In this document: piece after piece, positions 1 through 31,000 of the stretch
Position numbering within the stretch: position 1 is the first letter of the stretch
Layout of the letters: the number at the start of each line of letters is the position of its first letter
Assembly: GCF_024679245.1 (NCBI RefSeq)
Contig: NC_090195.1
Coordinates: forward strand, 4,744,300 to 4,808,299
DNA length: 64,000 nt
Reading direction: 5' to 3'
Source: Pseudorasbora parva
Taxonomy: Eukaryota; Chordata; Actinopteri; Cypriniformes; Gobionidae
The notes under the pieces: generated by a model
The model's database searches: none
What the model was told of the DNA's origin: nothing
What the model saw: the letters and a program-made list of their open reading frames with translations, nothing else
Program-made: the position numbers and the translations under genes

Positions 1-96
1 TAGAATGATCTCCAGTAAGCATATTTTTGATGAAGGCGTGAGCTATTAAAGTTCCTCATATGTTGAATTCACTGCATGTTCTCTGTGTTCCTCTAG

Positions 97-6372
<6,276 letters not shown>

Positions 6373-6759
6373 CACATATATATACGTAAAAACATTAATA
6401 TGCTAACATGGAAAAATGCGCTAAGTGGGCCTTCTTGAATTTCTTTAAATGTTTCATGAATCAGTTCTCCTGTAAGCTGCTGCATCAAACCGAATATGAC
6501 AGTTTACAGTAAATGTTTTTTTCATGACATGGAGAAAAGTAAATATATGTAAATACCAAAATGTACCTTTACAATTCTCAGTTATTTGGATTCATTTGAG
6601 TGAAAGTTCAACGAAATTATTCTCTGTCAGTGCTGTTTTATAAAATAAGCATTTATTATTACACAACTTTAATACAGAAACGTACTAATACAACACAAAT
6701 ATTTACATGAATAAGACTCTAAATAAACATGTTTTCGAACATATGCTTTTGTACGTGTG
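6373..6759. other. Convergent 3' ends of cluap1 and nlrc3
   Basis: Only 387 bp separate the two stop codons. A minus-strand AATAAA (plus-strand TTTATT at 6652-6657) fits the nlrc3 poly(A) signal. The first clear plus-strand AATAAA after the cluap1 stop is at 6722-6727, which lies inside the nlrc3 3' untranslated region. The two transcripts may therefore overlap at their 3' ends. Other, weaker A-rich signals exist on the plus strand, so the cluap1 end is not fixed. Confidence 0.5.
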
Positions 6760-18171
<11,412 letters not shown>

Positions 18172-18201
18172 CCCAGCAGAGCGCTGAAGGAAAGAGTGTT
18201 T

Positions 18202-18238
<37 letters not shown>

Positions 18239-19809
18239 GGGTATCAGACCCTCAGTGTGATTCAGTAGGATCCATTCCCCTGTAACACAGACAGACAACG
18301 CAAAAGTCATCAACACACAAACACAAAAGACGCAGCAATATGTATGCGAGATTTGCACAGACAAGCAATGCTCATATTTTGCATGGACATGCATGGTTTC
18401 TAGAGATGTAACTAAACTAACGGGCTATTCCAGCACATATCAGTTCAGTGGAAACCAAGACTCAACCTCAATACCCACATGCATCAACAAACACTGTGTT
18501 ACTATGGTTACAGCACAACAGCTGTCTGAAACAGATGTGAGGCACAGGTTAGAAGCCAGCGGCATTAAGAAAACTAGGAAAATTGCATGCCATAATGAGA
18601 TGTTTCAATTAACAAAACAACCTGCATAGCATTTGGACTCAAAATGATAAAAAAAAATAGCAAGCACAGGAGTTCAGGTGAGATAGAAACTGCAACCTTA
18701 AGCTTCTCCTCAAACATATAATGAGTCCCATATGACAGACACACACTAAAGCCGACAGAAACGGCGAAGTCAGCAGAACGTTTCTTAACGCATTTGCTTC
18801 TGCAGACGTTGTGCAGCATCTGCTGAGGTTCATGCAGAAACCCCTGAAGAAGAACAAACTGAAAACCTCACGGCTGAGCTTAGCCTATATCCTCCTGCCA
18901 TTGTCCCCGTACGAGGACATTATATTTTAGTGAATTTCTCTGACACCACACATGTCACAGTTTTAAGTCCTGTGAAGGTTACAAAACAGGCCATTGATTT
19001 CATAAATGTTCTCAATAGAGGACACCAGGACTATGATTTGACTTTTTTAACTTTAGTTAGTGTGTAATGCTGCTGTTTGAGCATAAATAATATCTGCAAA
19101 GTTATGCTCAAAGTTTAAAGCAAAGGGAGATATTTTCTTTTAAATAAATTGCTTTTTAAGGACTACAACTGTCTGGTAGGGACTATATAAGTTTCCTCCT
19201 GGGTTAGTGACATCATCACACATAACAAAGGGGGGTGAAATTATCATGACAGAATATGCTAATCAATGACCTGAAGATAGTTAAGTCCACATCAGCTTCA
19301 TAAATTCATCAACTAAGCCTTCAGAAACATCCTGTCTCATTCTACATGATGACACTTCTTCTTAATCTCTCATCATTGTCTGACTCCAGTTTGAACATAA
19401 AAGGCTGAACAAGTTCAGTGTGTCTGCACAAAAACTAATCTCGTGTCTTCATCAAATGATTGTAGAGCTGCTGTAGTGAGATGGGCTTTGTAACGACGTC
19501 TTTAGTGCCTTTATGGGTCTTGAGAGAGGAAATGACATTGGTGTCAATGAAGGCCTTTCTGAGCCGTCGGATTTCAACACTAATATCTTCATCTGTGTTC
19601 TGAAGATGAACAGAGGTCTTACGGATGTCAAACGACATTAATTAATGACATAATTTTTCATTTTTGGGTGAACTTACCCTTTAGGTTAAAGTTATATATT
19701 AGAGTTATATTAAAAATGTCGCCTCTTCTTCAAAGCTTTATAATGGCAGTGACTTTTTGAAGTCCATAAAAGTGCATCTGTCCATCATGTAACTGCTCTA
19801 CAGGGCTCC

Positions 19810-19836
19810 GGGGGGGGGGGGGGGGGGGGGGGGGGG
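19810..19836. repeat. 27-base G homopolymer
   Basis: A single run of G inside AT-rich DNA, followed by TTATT. Length may be inexact because of sequencing. Confidence 0.9.
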
Positions 19837-20923
19837 TTATTAAAGACCTTCTGAAGCGAAGTGGCCGTTTATGTAAGAAAATTATCCATATTTAAAATTT
19901 TATAGACTAAAATAACTAGCTTCCGGCAGTCAGCCGTAACAAGTTGACTTTTTAAACATAACTCTGATTGTATTTGTCTGAAAGAAGAATGCCATATACA
20001 CCTGGGATGACTTGAGGGTGAGTAAATCATGGGCTATGATTTTTGGGTGAACTATCGCTTTAAAATGAAATGTGCAGATGAGTTCGGTTATTAGAGTAGT
20101 GTTTGAGTTAATACTGCGTAACACTTTTACTCAAGGTCTAAACCTCCTCACACATTAGTAGTATGTAACTTCCTTTGAAACGTTTTAATAAAACATATAG
20201 CACAAACCATTTTTTCCCACGGTTGGGTTTTTAGTAGTTGCTGAACCTACACCAACTCAACAAGGGGTGTGGAAGGATATGAAGAACCAGTATTTTTGAA
20301 CAATTCCAGCAACACTTGTGAAGTGGAGAAGTTATCAGAAAATGGAGCTGGAATATAATAGTTTATTTTGCCAATGCGTTTCGACACAGACGCCTTCATC
20401 AGTGTTAAAAGATTACAGGTGCACAGAGACTCATTTAAATGCAAACAAGGCAAGAATTCAAGCCTACAAATAACCAGTAAGAAAATCAGATGGTATGGCA
20501 TTCACCAATCATGTAACTTGTCAGCAAAGTGATCAAACATCAGGTCCTTACAAATATTCCCCATGGTAATTATTGCTTCCTCTAAAATGGCAATTACTTT
20601 AAATCTAGAGACTTGTAATACCCTAGCAACCATCTAAATAGCCTAGCAACCACCCAGAGCCATGGCTGTGGGTTGTCAACAGGCAGTACCTAAAAATTCT
20701 TTATAAAGTAATATTAACAAATATTAATTGATATTAAAGTAATATTAATTGATGTAACTATGGTTAGTGGTTATATATGATATGTTACTTTTTTGTAAGA
20801 TTGTGTTCTTAAAAGCTCATAAATCAATACAACTCATGATTATCGGCATACACCAGTGGAATAAAGGGCTATATAATATATAGATAGAACATGGATATAA
20901 CACTAAAACAGTAAAACAAAACA

Positions 20924-20929
<6 letters not shown>

Positions 20930-20989
<60 letters not shown>
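20930..20989. repeat. (TA)n microsatellite
   Basis: About 30 TA units upstream of nlrc3. Confidence 0.93.
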
Positions 20990-20994
<5 letters not shown>

Positions 20995-21094
20995 AATAAT
21001 AGAATAAAGGATAGACAGATAAATAAATTTATAGATGCTGTTAGCATTGTTTATGATACCCAGACAGTCGGCTATGAGGACACTGAATACTCAC

Positions 21095-21140
21095 TGTTGA
21101 TTCAGTCGCGTCTCGTTGCTCTTCAGATTTAGATGCTCCA
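21095..21140 (-). other. Possible noncoding first exon of nlrc3
   Basis: On the minus strand a donor-like CAACA|GTGAGT sits at 21095/21094, downstream of a short stretch with no obvious coding content. A noncoding exon is required upstream of the acceptor at 18184, and this is the best donor I saw in the right place. The 5' limit is arbitrary. Other donors in the 18.2-21 kb interval cannot be excluded. Confidence 0.25.
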
Positions 21141-21741
21141 CACACACGACAGAAGCAGCAGGTGTGTGTTTTTGAGATTAGCAAGTTTCACTGACATTAG
21201 CTTACCTCCGCTCCTCTCTAGCCTAATTCTCACAGAGCTCATCTTCATCCTCCATTCGACACTTTCTCTGTTTGAGTATGTCTATCACGCACTGTCTGTC
21301 TATTTCTTTCCCTCTCTTTCTATCCTTCCTGTCGCACCTCCTTCTCTTCCTGTGCAGCAGGCCGCAGATGCACTTTTGACGTGTAGAGCATCGTCTGACA
21401 TGCTGCCATTGTGAGCAAAAAACCACATACAAACACACACACACACACACACGCTTCCACGCTTTTGCTTGACATGAAGCACTGGACTGTGCAAAAGTTC
21501 AGAAACAAAAACATATATTCAGACATGACACAGCTGGGTGAAGTTAATAACACAGACACAGCAAAAAACAACAACAACAACAACAACAAAAACTGCAAAA
21601 CAAGGGGAAACAACTAAAAGCAATAAAAGTCAAAGGTACCTATATTGGAGACATCTTATGAAGATGCATCTGATACAGACAGGACAGGAAGTGCTGATTA
21701 AAGAACAGGAAGAGAAAACAGACAAATGAGTGTGATGTACT

Positions 21742-21778
<37 letters not shown>

Positions 21779-22005
21779 ATAACATCTTATAACACCCATC
21801 GAGGTCATCGAAAATGACGACCTTTAAAAAAAAAAAAAAAAAAAAAAAGCTTGCTCTGCTACATTAGCACCAAATCTTGGATTCAATCTTTTTGCTAACT
21901 TGTTTTATTTAAATTAGTACAAGTTTTGTATTTATTTTTGGAAGCTGGAACTGACTGATTGTTTGGATAAAGTTAAGAAAGCATGCTTTGTGTACATTAA
22001 CGTTT

Positions 22006-22034
22006 GTGTCTGTGTGTGTGTCTGTCTTTGTGTG

Positions 22035-22086
<52 letters not shown>

Positions 22087-22118
22087 AGTGTGTGTGTGTG
22101 TGTTTGTGTGTGTGTCTG
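22006..22118. repeat. (GT)n microsatellite, interrupted
   Basis: GT units with TCTG, GAGA and TTTG interruptions. A shorter (CA)n run is at 21744-21777. Confidence 0.93.
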
Positions 22119-22319
22119 AATCCAAGCATGCACAGATCCCCAAAAAGTACAAAAACGATCCCAAAAGTAGCCGGAAAAAACTCCTGAAGTAGTTATACCC
22201 TGGGTGAACTAAGCCAGTAAGTTTCAGTCAAATGTGATCACATTAACTACAAGGAAAGTCTTCACCGGGTCAAAATGACCTGAGCACAATATGTAAAAAA
22301 TAAAACAAAAAATTATTAT

Positions 22320-22540
22320 CAGATTTTCAAATTATTTCTGAAGGATCATGTGACACTGGAGACTGGAGTAATGATGCTGAAAATTCAGCTTTGGTCACAG
22401 GAATAAATTACATTTGAAAATATATATAGAAAACGGTTATTTTAGCTTGTAATAACATTTCACAATTTTTATTGTATTTTTGATCACATAAATGCAGCCA
22501 TATTGGTCAGCATGAGACTTCTTTTATAAAACATTTATTA
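22320..22540. repeat. Interspersed repeat copy, same family as 7225-7490
   Basis: Adds the upstream part of the family: TTCTGAAGGATCATGTGACAC, ACTGGAGTAATGATGC, CACAGGAATAAATTACATTT, then the ATAGAAAAC and GATCA...AATGCAGCC words. An inverted short piece (CAGTGTCACATGATCC) lies at 26485-26510, right beside the LTD-protein exon 26328-26405. Confidence 0.6.
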
Positions 22541-23322
22541 TAGACCCCAAACTGTGGTGTAGTGTGTTATATAGAAGAGACAGTGACTTCATGCACAGCC
22601 AATAATAACAAACATTTATTTTGAAATTCCTCTGACAAATGTACATGAGACTGATAATCAAAGATCAATGATGAAAGACTAAATCAATCAATTACATCAA
22701 TCAATCAATCAATCATTAATCAGTGAGAACTTAAATTTGGCAAATTGTATTTTTGTTTTGAGAACACAAATCAAAAACCAAATAAAACTCTCTTGAAAAT
22801 GGACATAATGGAAGACTTCTGCACTTGTAATCAATATTACACTCTGTCATTTTGAATCCTTTATTTTTTCTGCATGTTTTTTTTCTGCTCTAAGTCTCAA
22901 CAAAAGCTGATGATGGGTCCTTAAAATTCGACGTCATGAGCACTGCCAGTCCTAGAACGAGATTTAAGTGACAGAACTGTCTAATATATCTAATTACAGG
23001 CAGATCAATATATCTTATGAGAATGAACATGAACCGAGAGCAGTGTGTACTGCAAACGAAGAGCTGTACAGCTTCTGCTGTCTTACTGTAACGCAACATT
23101 AGTTCGACACACTGAAATGCTTCTGTGGTCAAATGCACACAAACACTGATCTGATGACCCTGAGAACAACTGATAATGCTTTGCAGACGCATAAAAGAAA
23201 ATACGCATGAAACAGACACAACAATTTGGGGAAAAACACACACAGAAACCTGAAGCCGTGGCTCAATGGCAAAGGCTGGAAATCAACACTGATGCTAAGA
23301 TTATAAATCCAAATGCAAACAT

Positions 23323-24415
23323 GGGCTGCATCCGAAAATGTACTCTGAGAAGGTACTTTTTTTGGATAAGTACTTTCTTCGCAAGCGCTAAAAAGTATGT
23401 TCTATATAGTAGTATGCAACGGTATATACTGCAGGAAGACGGTGCACTCGGATTACTTATGTATGGGAGAAAAAAAATGCAACACCCAATAGAGACAGAG
23501 CTTATTTAGGCCACGCCCACACCGGGGGGGGGGGGGGGGGTAACAATCCAACGCTCTCCATTGACTTTGTATTGCGTGAAGCGGTCGCCTCGTCTTTTCT
23601 TACTTATAACAAAAAAAAGAACGATATCTAAAAGCTGATATGTGACAATGTGTACAGCAAACAAGCTAAAAAACACATAACTAAGATTTTATAAGCTGTC
23701 GACCACAAAAAACGAGCGTTTACGGAGACAAAAGTGCACACAGGCAATAAGACGTGAAGCTTCGGCAGGAAGAATGGGTCAATTTTGGGATCCTGACACT
23801 CAGTATGTCTCAGTTTGCCTATGTGTGGAGTAAACATGTTGTCAAGTATCCAAATGTCAGTTTTATATATTATATTTCCTGTCGCTGATTACTTTCCCCT
23901 CCAGTGGGCGTAGTTCTCAGTGTAATATAGCATGTCGCGCTCTGTCTCAAGTGCTTTTTTGTCCTTAAACGTTCGTTTTTTATGGTCAATAGCTTATAAA
24001 AACGACTGGGTTTTTGTTCCTGTTTTTTTTAAAGCTTGTTTTCTGTCATATCAGCTTTTAGACATTGTTAGATTTTTTAATCTACGCCCGGTGGGCCTGG
24101 CTTTCAGATTATGACGCGTGTCGCTCTGTCTCTATATGGCGAATAAACCCCGCCTTTTAAATGAAAGAGCCAATCATTGGTTAGTAAAGTCACGCGTCAC
24201 TGCAGCTGCCCTGGTTGCTATAGAAACAGGCAGTGTTCTGAGGCGGTTCAGAATTGCATTAGCTTTATCCAGGCTGAAAGATGCCGTCATGATTTGAGCA
24301 TTTAGAAACAATGTAGGAGACAGTTGTTGTCAGATTTCATTGGTGATTTCAAATATGAATTTTAGTTTTTCGCCTACTATACAGTGGGGAAGTATGTGAC
24401 TTCGGGTGCAGACAT
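23323..24415. mobile_element. TIR element (~1.1 kb), 'GGGCTGCATCCGAAA' family
   Basis: Left end GGGCTGCATCCGAAAATGTA and right end GACTTCGGGTGCAGACAT are inverted; both also hold AGTA(C/T)-rich segments. A 17-base G run (23524-23540) lies inside. Related degenerate ends occur near 43855-44530 and 50345-50480. Confidence 0.6.
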
Positions 24416-24827
24416 GATCTTTATGGTGGAATAAAATGTTTGAATTTAGACTCAGGATTAATATGTTTTTAGGATGTTGTACCTTGAGTGACGTAATGAT
24501 GCATGAGGCTTTTGTGTCACGCTAATTTGTGTCATGTTTGCAACAACTATTTTTGCTTGTTTGGTACGGCCTTTTTTTACCAACCGACGACAGGTATGTA
24601 AAATACAAATCAAAAATACACCTGAATAATTCAATAAAAGACAATAAAACACTGAAAAAACATCAACATTGCATAATCAAAGCCTGTGAGATTTTAAAAG
24701 ATCTGTGAGCCTGCATTCATCTATAGCAAAAACACATTCATCTTTAAAAAAAAAAAAAAAAGAAAAAGAAAAAAAAAAACACGCAAGCAAAACGTCACCC
24801 ACACTCACATGCACTCATACAAACACA

Positions 24828-24941
24828 CTAAAGTTCGAGAGGCGTCTCGGCATGTTCGCTCAACTGCATGGAGAGGTAGTCAGCAGGACGCCTGCGTGAG
24901 AAACATCAACACATAATGAGTTCAAACATATTGTAACATAC

Positions 24942-25013
<72 letters not shown>

Positions 25014-25777
25014 TTTTTTTTCAAAAACTGAAAGGAATACTTTGAATTAATATCAATAAGCTAAATACAAATATATTTAATATTTTAAAATAAAATGTTG
25101 AACTGCTTTTAAACTGTTATATGATATTAATTAAATGAATCAATTTATATAAATAAAAAATAATACTTGAAAATAAAATATGAACTACATATCTGATTAT
25201 ATTATTGTATATTTAAATTTTAAAAAACGTTTAACTAATAAAGTTGCCCTTTTTATTTTAAATATGTTTTATTTATACCAGTTAATACATTTAAAATGTT
25301 TAAACAGCATATTGATATTAATTCAATTTATTAATTGCCATTAGTATTAGAAAAACACTGAACTACTTTTATACTCTTTATTGATATTAATTAAATTAGC
25401 GATTTTTATAATATTTATAATATGCATTAATTGGCCAATTTTTTATTGACTTGATTTATACCAAAGCCTCACCACAGTAACCTTCATGCAAAACACACAC
25501 ACACACGTCTGGTTCAGTATCTTTGTGGGGACTCTCCATAGACGTATTGGTTTTTATACCGTACAAACTGTCCCTGTCCCTACCCATCACTCACACACAC
25601 AAGCCCCTGCCCCTAAACCTACCAATCACAGGAAACATTAAGCATTTTTACTTTCTCAAAAAAACTCATCCTGTATGATTTATAAGCATTTTGAAAAGTG
25701 GGGACCGCTGGCTGGTGATCTCAGGTTTTACTATCCTTATGGGGACATTTAGTCCCCTCAATGTAATAAAAACAAGG

Positions 25778-25848
<71 letters not shown>

Positions 25849-26405
25849 GACACAAACACACACATACACAGACAGAAACAGACACACAGACACTGATCTG
25901 TCCTTACCTTTTTTTGTACAAGTAGAAAGACAGTGCAGCACCCAGTGCGAACAGCAGGAGCGCTGCGAGCACCAGCCCGACCTGCAGACTGACCGGCGCC
26001 CCCGCTGGACACACAAGAGGACGGTTACTTCTTTAGGCCATAAGAGCAAAATCTAGCACTCATCTGGCATTAACATCTATGAGTGTGTGTGTCCTGTACC
26101 TCCATGAACCTGCCGCTCCTGTGCAGCTGAACATGAGAGCTTTTTGTCGTTCAGTGCGTCAGTCATTTGCTCCCTCTGTTCATCTGAAACAGCAAAAATA
26201 GAACCCCGAGCATACAATATATCGTCCTCACAGGACACATTCACACCTGACATGGGGTAAAGGAAAACACAGTCATTATCCGGTCAATTCAGGTACATTT
26301 TAACACCATGAACACTGTGTGTTTTACCTTTAAGATGCAAGCTTCCTATGGTCCCACAGGTACACAAGTCCTCTAAGAACTGAGCAAATTCCTTCAGGTC
26401 ACAAT
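24828..26405 (-). CDS. LTD-protein exons 10-13: stalk, membrane helix, cytoplasmic tail
   Basis: Exons 26405-26328 ([19 protein letters not shown]...), 26183-26100 ([18 protein letters not shown]...) and 26004-25908 ([20 protein letters not shown], then LSFYLYKKR) form a stalk and one hydrophobic helix followed by a basic stop-transfer. The last exon 24891-24828 gives [20 protein letters not shown] and TAG. The tail holds one tyrosine in a YLSM context. Orientation is ectodomain out by the positive-inside rule. Confidence 0.83.
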
Positions 26406-27993
26406 CTGGAGGAGAGATGTTTTCTATTTTAATATAATTTATTTCTTTGATCAAAGCTGAATGTTCAGCATCATTACTCCAGTCTTCAGTGTCACATGAT
26501 CCTTTAGAAATCATTATATGATGATGATGATTTGCTGCACAAGAAACATTTCTGATTATTATCAACGTTTAAAATTTAAAAAAAAGAGTTAAACCCTTTT
26601 TCAGTAGAAAGTTAAAAAAAAGAGCATGATCCAAAAACATTTGAACATGAGTGCATATTGACTGTTTCCATTAATATGTGTTGATGTATTCATTTTGATG
26701 ACATTTACAGACTTAGAAATCCACATTTGCAAAGTGAAAAAAACATGGCAAAACTGAGGGACGATGAGGAATAATCTCAAACGAAACCTCTGAACTCTAC
26801 CATGTTCTCACCTGTCATTCCAGCAGTTTTAATTCTCTGGGTGTGTTCAACATGTTTGTGCATATTTTGTGGGTTTTTGACGCACATAATTCTTTAGATG
26901 TTCTCAGTGAGTGAGTTCAACAACTGAACTGATATTTCAGAGCGTCACAAACCAAGATGACAGATAGATGCTACTGGCAGCCACGAGAAAACTTTTGACA
27001 CTTTAACTTTCCATTTTTGTGTGTGATAATTTGAGTTCAACAAAAATATGTGTTATGCATTCTGGGGTTTCTACAGAAACCGAATATTTTTAGTATTTTA
27101 ACAGATGTACAGAGACTCTGTAGATTGATCTGTGGCTAATATGTGCTTTTTTAAAAGGAAGCAGACAACGGGTGTGACGGTCCCCTTATTATAGGGGAAG
27201 GGTCCTCCGGTTCTGCATGCTTGCATACCAAACAAATACAGTGTTAGTCTAATCACTGCATGTGTGTGTGTTTCACGAGTTCACACTTACATGTAATTAT
27301 ATAGAGTAAATTTAAATGCGTATTTGGCGTGCTGTCCAGGGGGAGGGATTCGAGCTCGAACTTGGCCCGAACCCAGAGTACCCCCCCCCCCCTTCGTGTA
27401 AGTGGTTAGAACTAAAAGAGCAAAATGTGGAGAAGGGGTGGAGGAGGGGTGGAGGAGGGATGCTGATTAACTGTCAACAGAACAGAGGTAAGACTGCTGC
27501 ATGGATATATACACCTCTTGTTGATTAGCTGAGTGCTCTCCACCTGTGTCAATTATCTGAAAGCCCTCCTCCCGAATCTTTGTTAATAAACATCAGTGCG
27601 TGCGTGTGTGTGCGTGCGTGTGTGCGTGCCCTTGTTTATATTTAAGGGTGCTTTCACACCTTCCTTGTTTCGCCCGGATTTTTGGACTTTTCAGTTTGGT
27701 ACGAACCAAAATTACAGGTGTGAAACCTCCCTCGGACCATGGTCCGGACCAAACAGATGAAATTTGGTCCGACGAAAAGAGGTAGTCTCGGTCCGGACCA
27801 AACTGAACAAAGGTTCGGTTCGTTTCTTGTGTGAAAGCATTTTCTGTATAGTTCGGACTTTCAGACCATTAACAGGCAGTTCTAGTGGTAGGATTAGTGA
27901 AACAATAGATTAAACTCACAGCACATGCAGTGATGGAGCGCAGCATTTTAAACAGAACCGCTCAGTCAGCTCGCGTGAACAGCGTGCTTTGCT

Positions 27994-28033
<40 letters not shown>

Positions 28034-31000
28034 TCTTTTTTTCTCATGTCTGTGAGACTAGCCTATATGCTGAGTTTCGGGGACTGTATTGTTTTTAATC
28101 GTGCTTTTAAACTTCGGGTTTCGGGTGTTCGTCGGATAATATAGTCATGTCCGAAGCAGCACAGACAAATAAGGAAGAAAAGGTTTTGTTTGAGGAAAGC
28201 AATAAGAGGAAACGAAAAAGTGATGGGATTAAAGGCAGGACGAGGATCAACATGTGACCAGCGTTTGCTCGTTGGTGTGAGCTGAAGGAGGCGTGCCCGA
28301 CCGATGCTGTCATGCTTGTTACGGTGATTACCGACCACTCAAACATTGAACTGAAGGATCATATAGATTCTGTTAAACGGTAACCAATAGACTACTATAA
28401 TGACGCTGGCTTGTAAACGTGAGCATCGTGATTATTTGGCGTTTGAAAAAAATAAAACCCATGAAATTATATTCATATGACATGCTGAAACATGCCACTG
28501 ACTGTACCTGGGATGAAGACATTTCACACGCGCCGCCAGAAGAACACCTGCATGTGAACTCCTCCTGCAGAGTTCAGGGGAACTGTTAGTGCTGCACCGA
28601 CCCGCGGGGCCGCTTTTATGAAGTTATTTGGCCCGCACCGCACCACTGTATATATTTTTACAACCCGCCGCGCTCCCGCGACCATTAAATAGACATAAGG
28701 GGTCCGCGGGTTATGAGACGACCCGCGCATCACTAGTTCAGGGCTATCAGGGTTGTCATGTCAACAAATGCACGCGCGATGGCATGCCCTGTTGTAGGAT
28801 GACTGAGCTTACGACAGTAGTTGAGGACATTATTTTTTCCCAACTGTAGGGGGACCCCGAGAGCAAAAGTTGCCAAGTGCTGCTTTAATGAAGTGGTCAA
28901 AATCATTTCTGATCCGATGTCTTTGACATAAATTGCACATCTGTGCGCGTTTCATAATCGATATAGCCTAGATGAAATTTAAAAATAACATTATAATATT
29001 TAAACATAACTATAAAACAAAATACATTGTTTGGCTAAAAAAGTAGCCTAGTCTTCTCCTCCTTTCCTGTCGGCGCTGATAATGCACAACGAGGACGTTC
29101 ATTTGGTGGATTTGCCTCGAGCATAGTTGGTGCTGCAGATAGTATTGCCATTATATTAACAGTATTGGCAACAATATGTGTCTGTTCATTCATTCTTGTC
29201 AAAGTTACCCGCTGAACTGACAACACACTGACGTCAGACACACGTCCGCTAACAAACCAATCAATGTTAAGATGCAGCCCACATAGATGATGACGACAGG
29301 ACGCCAGTGCGTCATGTAAAGTTCTTTAGTGCGCTGACATAACTGCAATGTGAACGCAAACCAAAACTAACCAAATGGATACAATGTATCAAAACACAAA
29401 CTTGGGTTCGACCTTGGTGCGGACTTTCAGGTGTGAAAACGCCCTATGTCTAGTCCCAGACTAAAATGCATGTTTGAGCCGTTTTTACCTATAACTTGCA
29501 TTAACATTTCGTAAAATATGTCAGAGCCATTGTTTTGTCTCAAGTTGCAAACCAGTAATGTTTTTTGTTTTTTTCTAGGGCATAAACATGCCGTTGGAGT
29601 AAAGGAAGAAACTTGCCAAGCAATAAACATAGTTATTGCAAAAAATAATTGTATTTGGTATCTCTTTTTTATGTAATGTTTATCCAGGAAAATGAAAGTG
29701 TAATGGACATAAATGTACATTTAATATACTATACATAAAACATGCAAGGACTCTGCAGTGTAAATGTCAATCTTCAGGGTTTGGGTGAACTATCCCTTTA
29801 AAGCTACACTGTGTAACATTTTTAGTTTATTCTTAGCTAAAATCACTTAGTTCTTTTAAAAATATATGTGCTCATTAATGTATATTTACTTATTTCAAGT
29901 AATAAAGTATTCTCGTAATTTTATAATATACCATTGAAAATACATACGGGTGAGGGGTTCGAATGCCGGTCGCCATGTTGCCCTTCCATCTTGAAAGTAC
30001 ATTTGCCAAAGAGGGACATACCCGTAAATTCAAGCTTTGCCTTTCGCGTTTTTACACTCGATGGCACCGTGTCGAATCTCGAATGTGAAGAGGAGGATAG
30101 CTTGAGGCTGCTAAATGACGATGGAGGATCACTCTAAAGCCCCTTTCACACTGCACGTCGGACCTGCAATATTCCCGGAACATTGCCGGGTCGCCTTGTG
30201 TGTAAAAGCAACCACGTCCTGGAATTGATTACCGAATTCAACCCGGGTCGGGGACCTAGTAACATTGCGGGATATGTATCAGAGTCGCCAAGGAAGCGGA
30301 AAAGAGAATTAAGACGGCAACGCAACGGGCAAATCAACAAGACAAAAGTAAATATTGGAGTGGCCTTTCCAAGATGGAAAGAGCTCATGAGGAGCAATGA
30401 TTTTAAAAGAACGCCGACGTTGCCTGCTTTCTTCTCGACAGGTAATATTAATTCAGCCTATTTGTGTATATTGGAAGTTTATTGTTGCTTGGCTAATAAT
30501 ATCACGGTGTGCTGTGCATAACACTAGAACGACGTCTAGGATAGTTTTCCTCGCGTCAATGATGAAAAAGTATTGTTTACCTTATAACATAAATCCGTGT
30601 TCTATGACGGATAACATGAGATTAATATTTGAATTGCATTATAATTTGTTTGCCTTACGCTAGTGATGTCGTACAATATACAGAATAACGATAGCACTGA
30701 TAAAAGTTACTTTACTAAGATTAGCTTGCATTCGTCTGGGAACCTGATAGCTGATGTTAGCAATCAAATGGTAAAAATAACGAAAACGTAAAACTATTAT
30801 TCATTTTACCTAGATTAATTTGATCATAGATCATTTGGCAAATTAAATAAGTGCAAATTATAATAGTTTTCAAAAGTAACCTCATCACTTGAAGCAACAC
30901 TCATCGAAGAGGTCGAACTGGAAGCCATGACTAGATCGGCCACCGTAGGAGTTGAAACGAAATCGAAATTGCGAGGAACAGAAACTATTATTCACTGGAT

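Larger units (their letters stand above)
18184..21094. other. Intron or upstream region of nlrc3, no coding sequence seen
   Basis: AT-rich DNA with a (GT)n run (18207-18231), a solo end of the 'gatgaac...ggtgaac...ccctttaa' repeat family (19560-19683), a 27-base G run (19810-19836), another fragment of the same family (19985-20061) and a (TA)n tract (20930-20989). I see no exon with supporting splice signals. Confidence 0.5.
21141..24827. other. Between nlrc3 upstream end and the LTD-protein stop; includes its 3' UTR
   Basis: No host coding sequence seen. It contains (CA)n and (GT)n runs, an A tract (21825-21848), an interspersed repeat copy (22320-22540) and a TIR element (23323-24415). Possible minus-strand poly(A) signals for the LTD-protein gene are the plus-strand TTTATT at 22860-22865 and 22615-22620. 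The actual 3' end is not determined. Confidence 0.4.

Noticed and set aside
30146..30663. Open frames of 83-112 codons in the LTD-protein intron as a host gene
   Set aside because: They fall inside a TIR element; the only protein-like part is the short basic motif reported as a finding, with no catalytic residues or start context.
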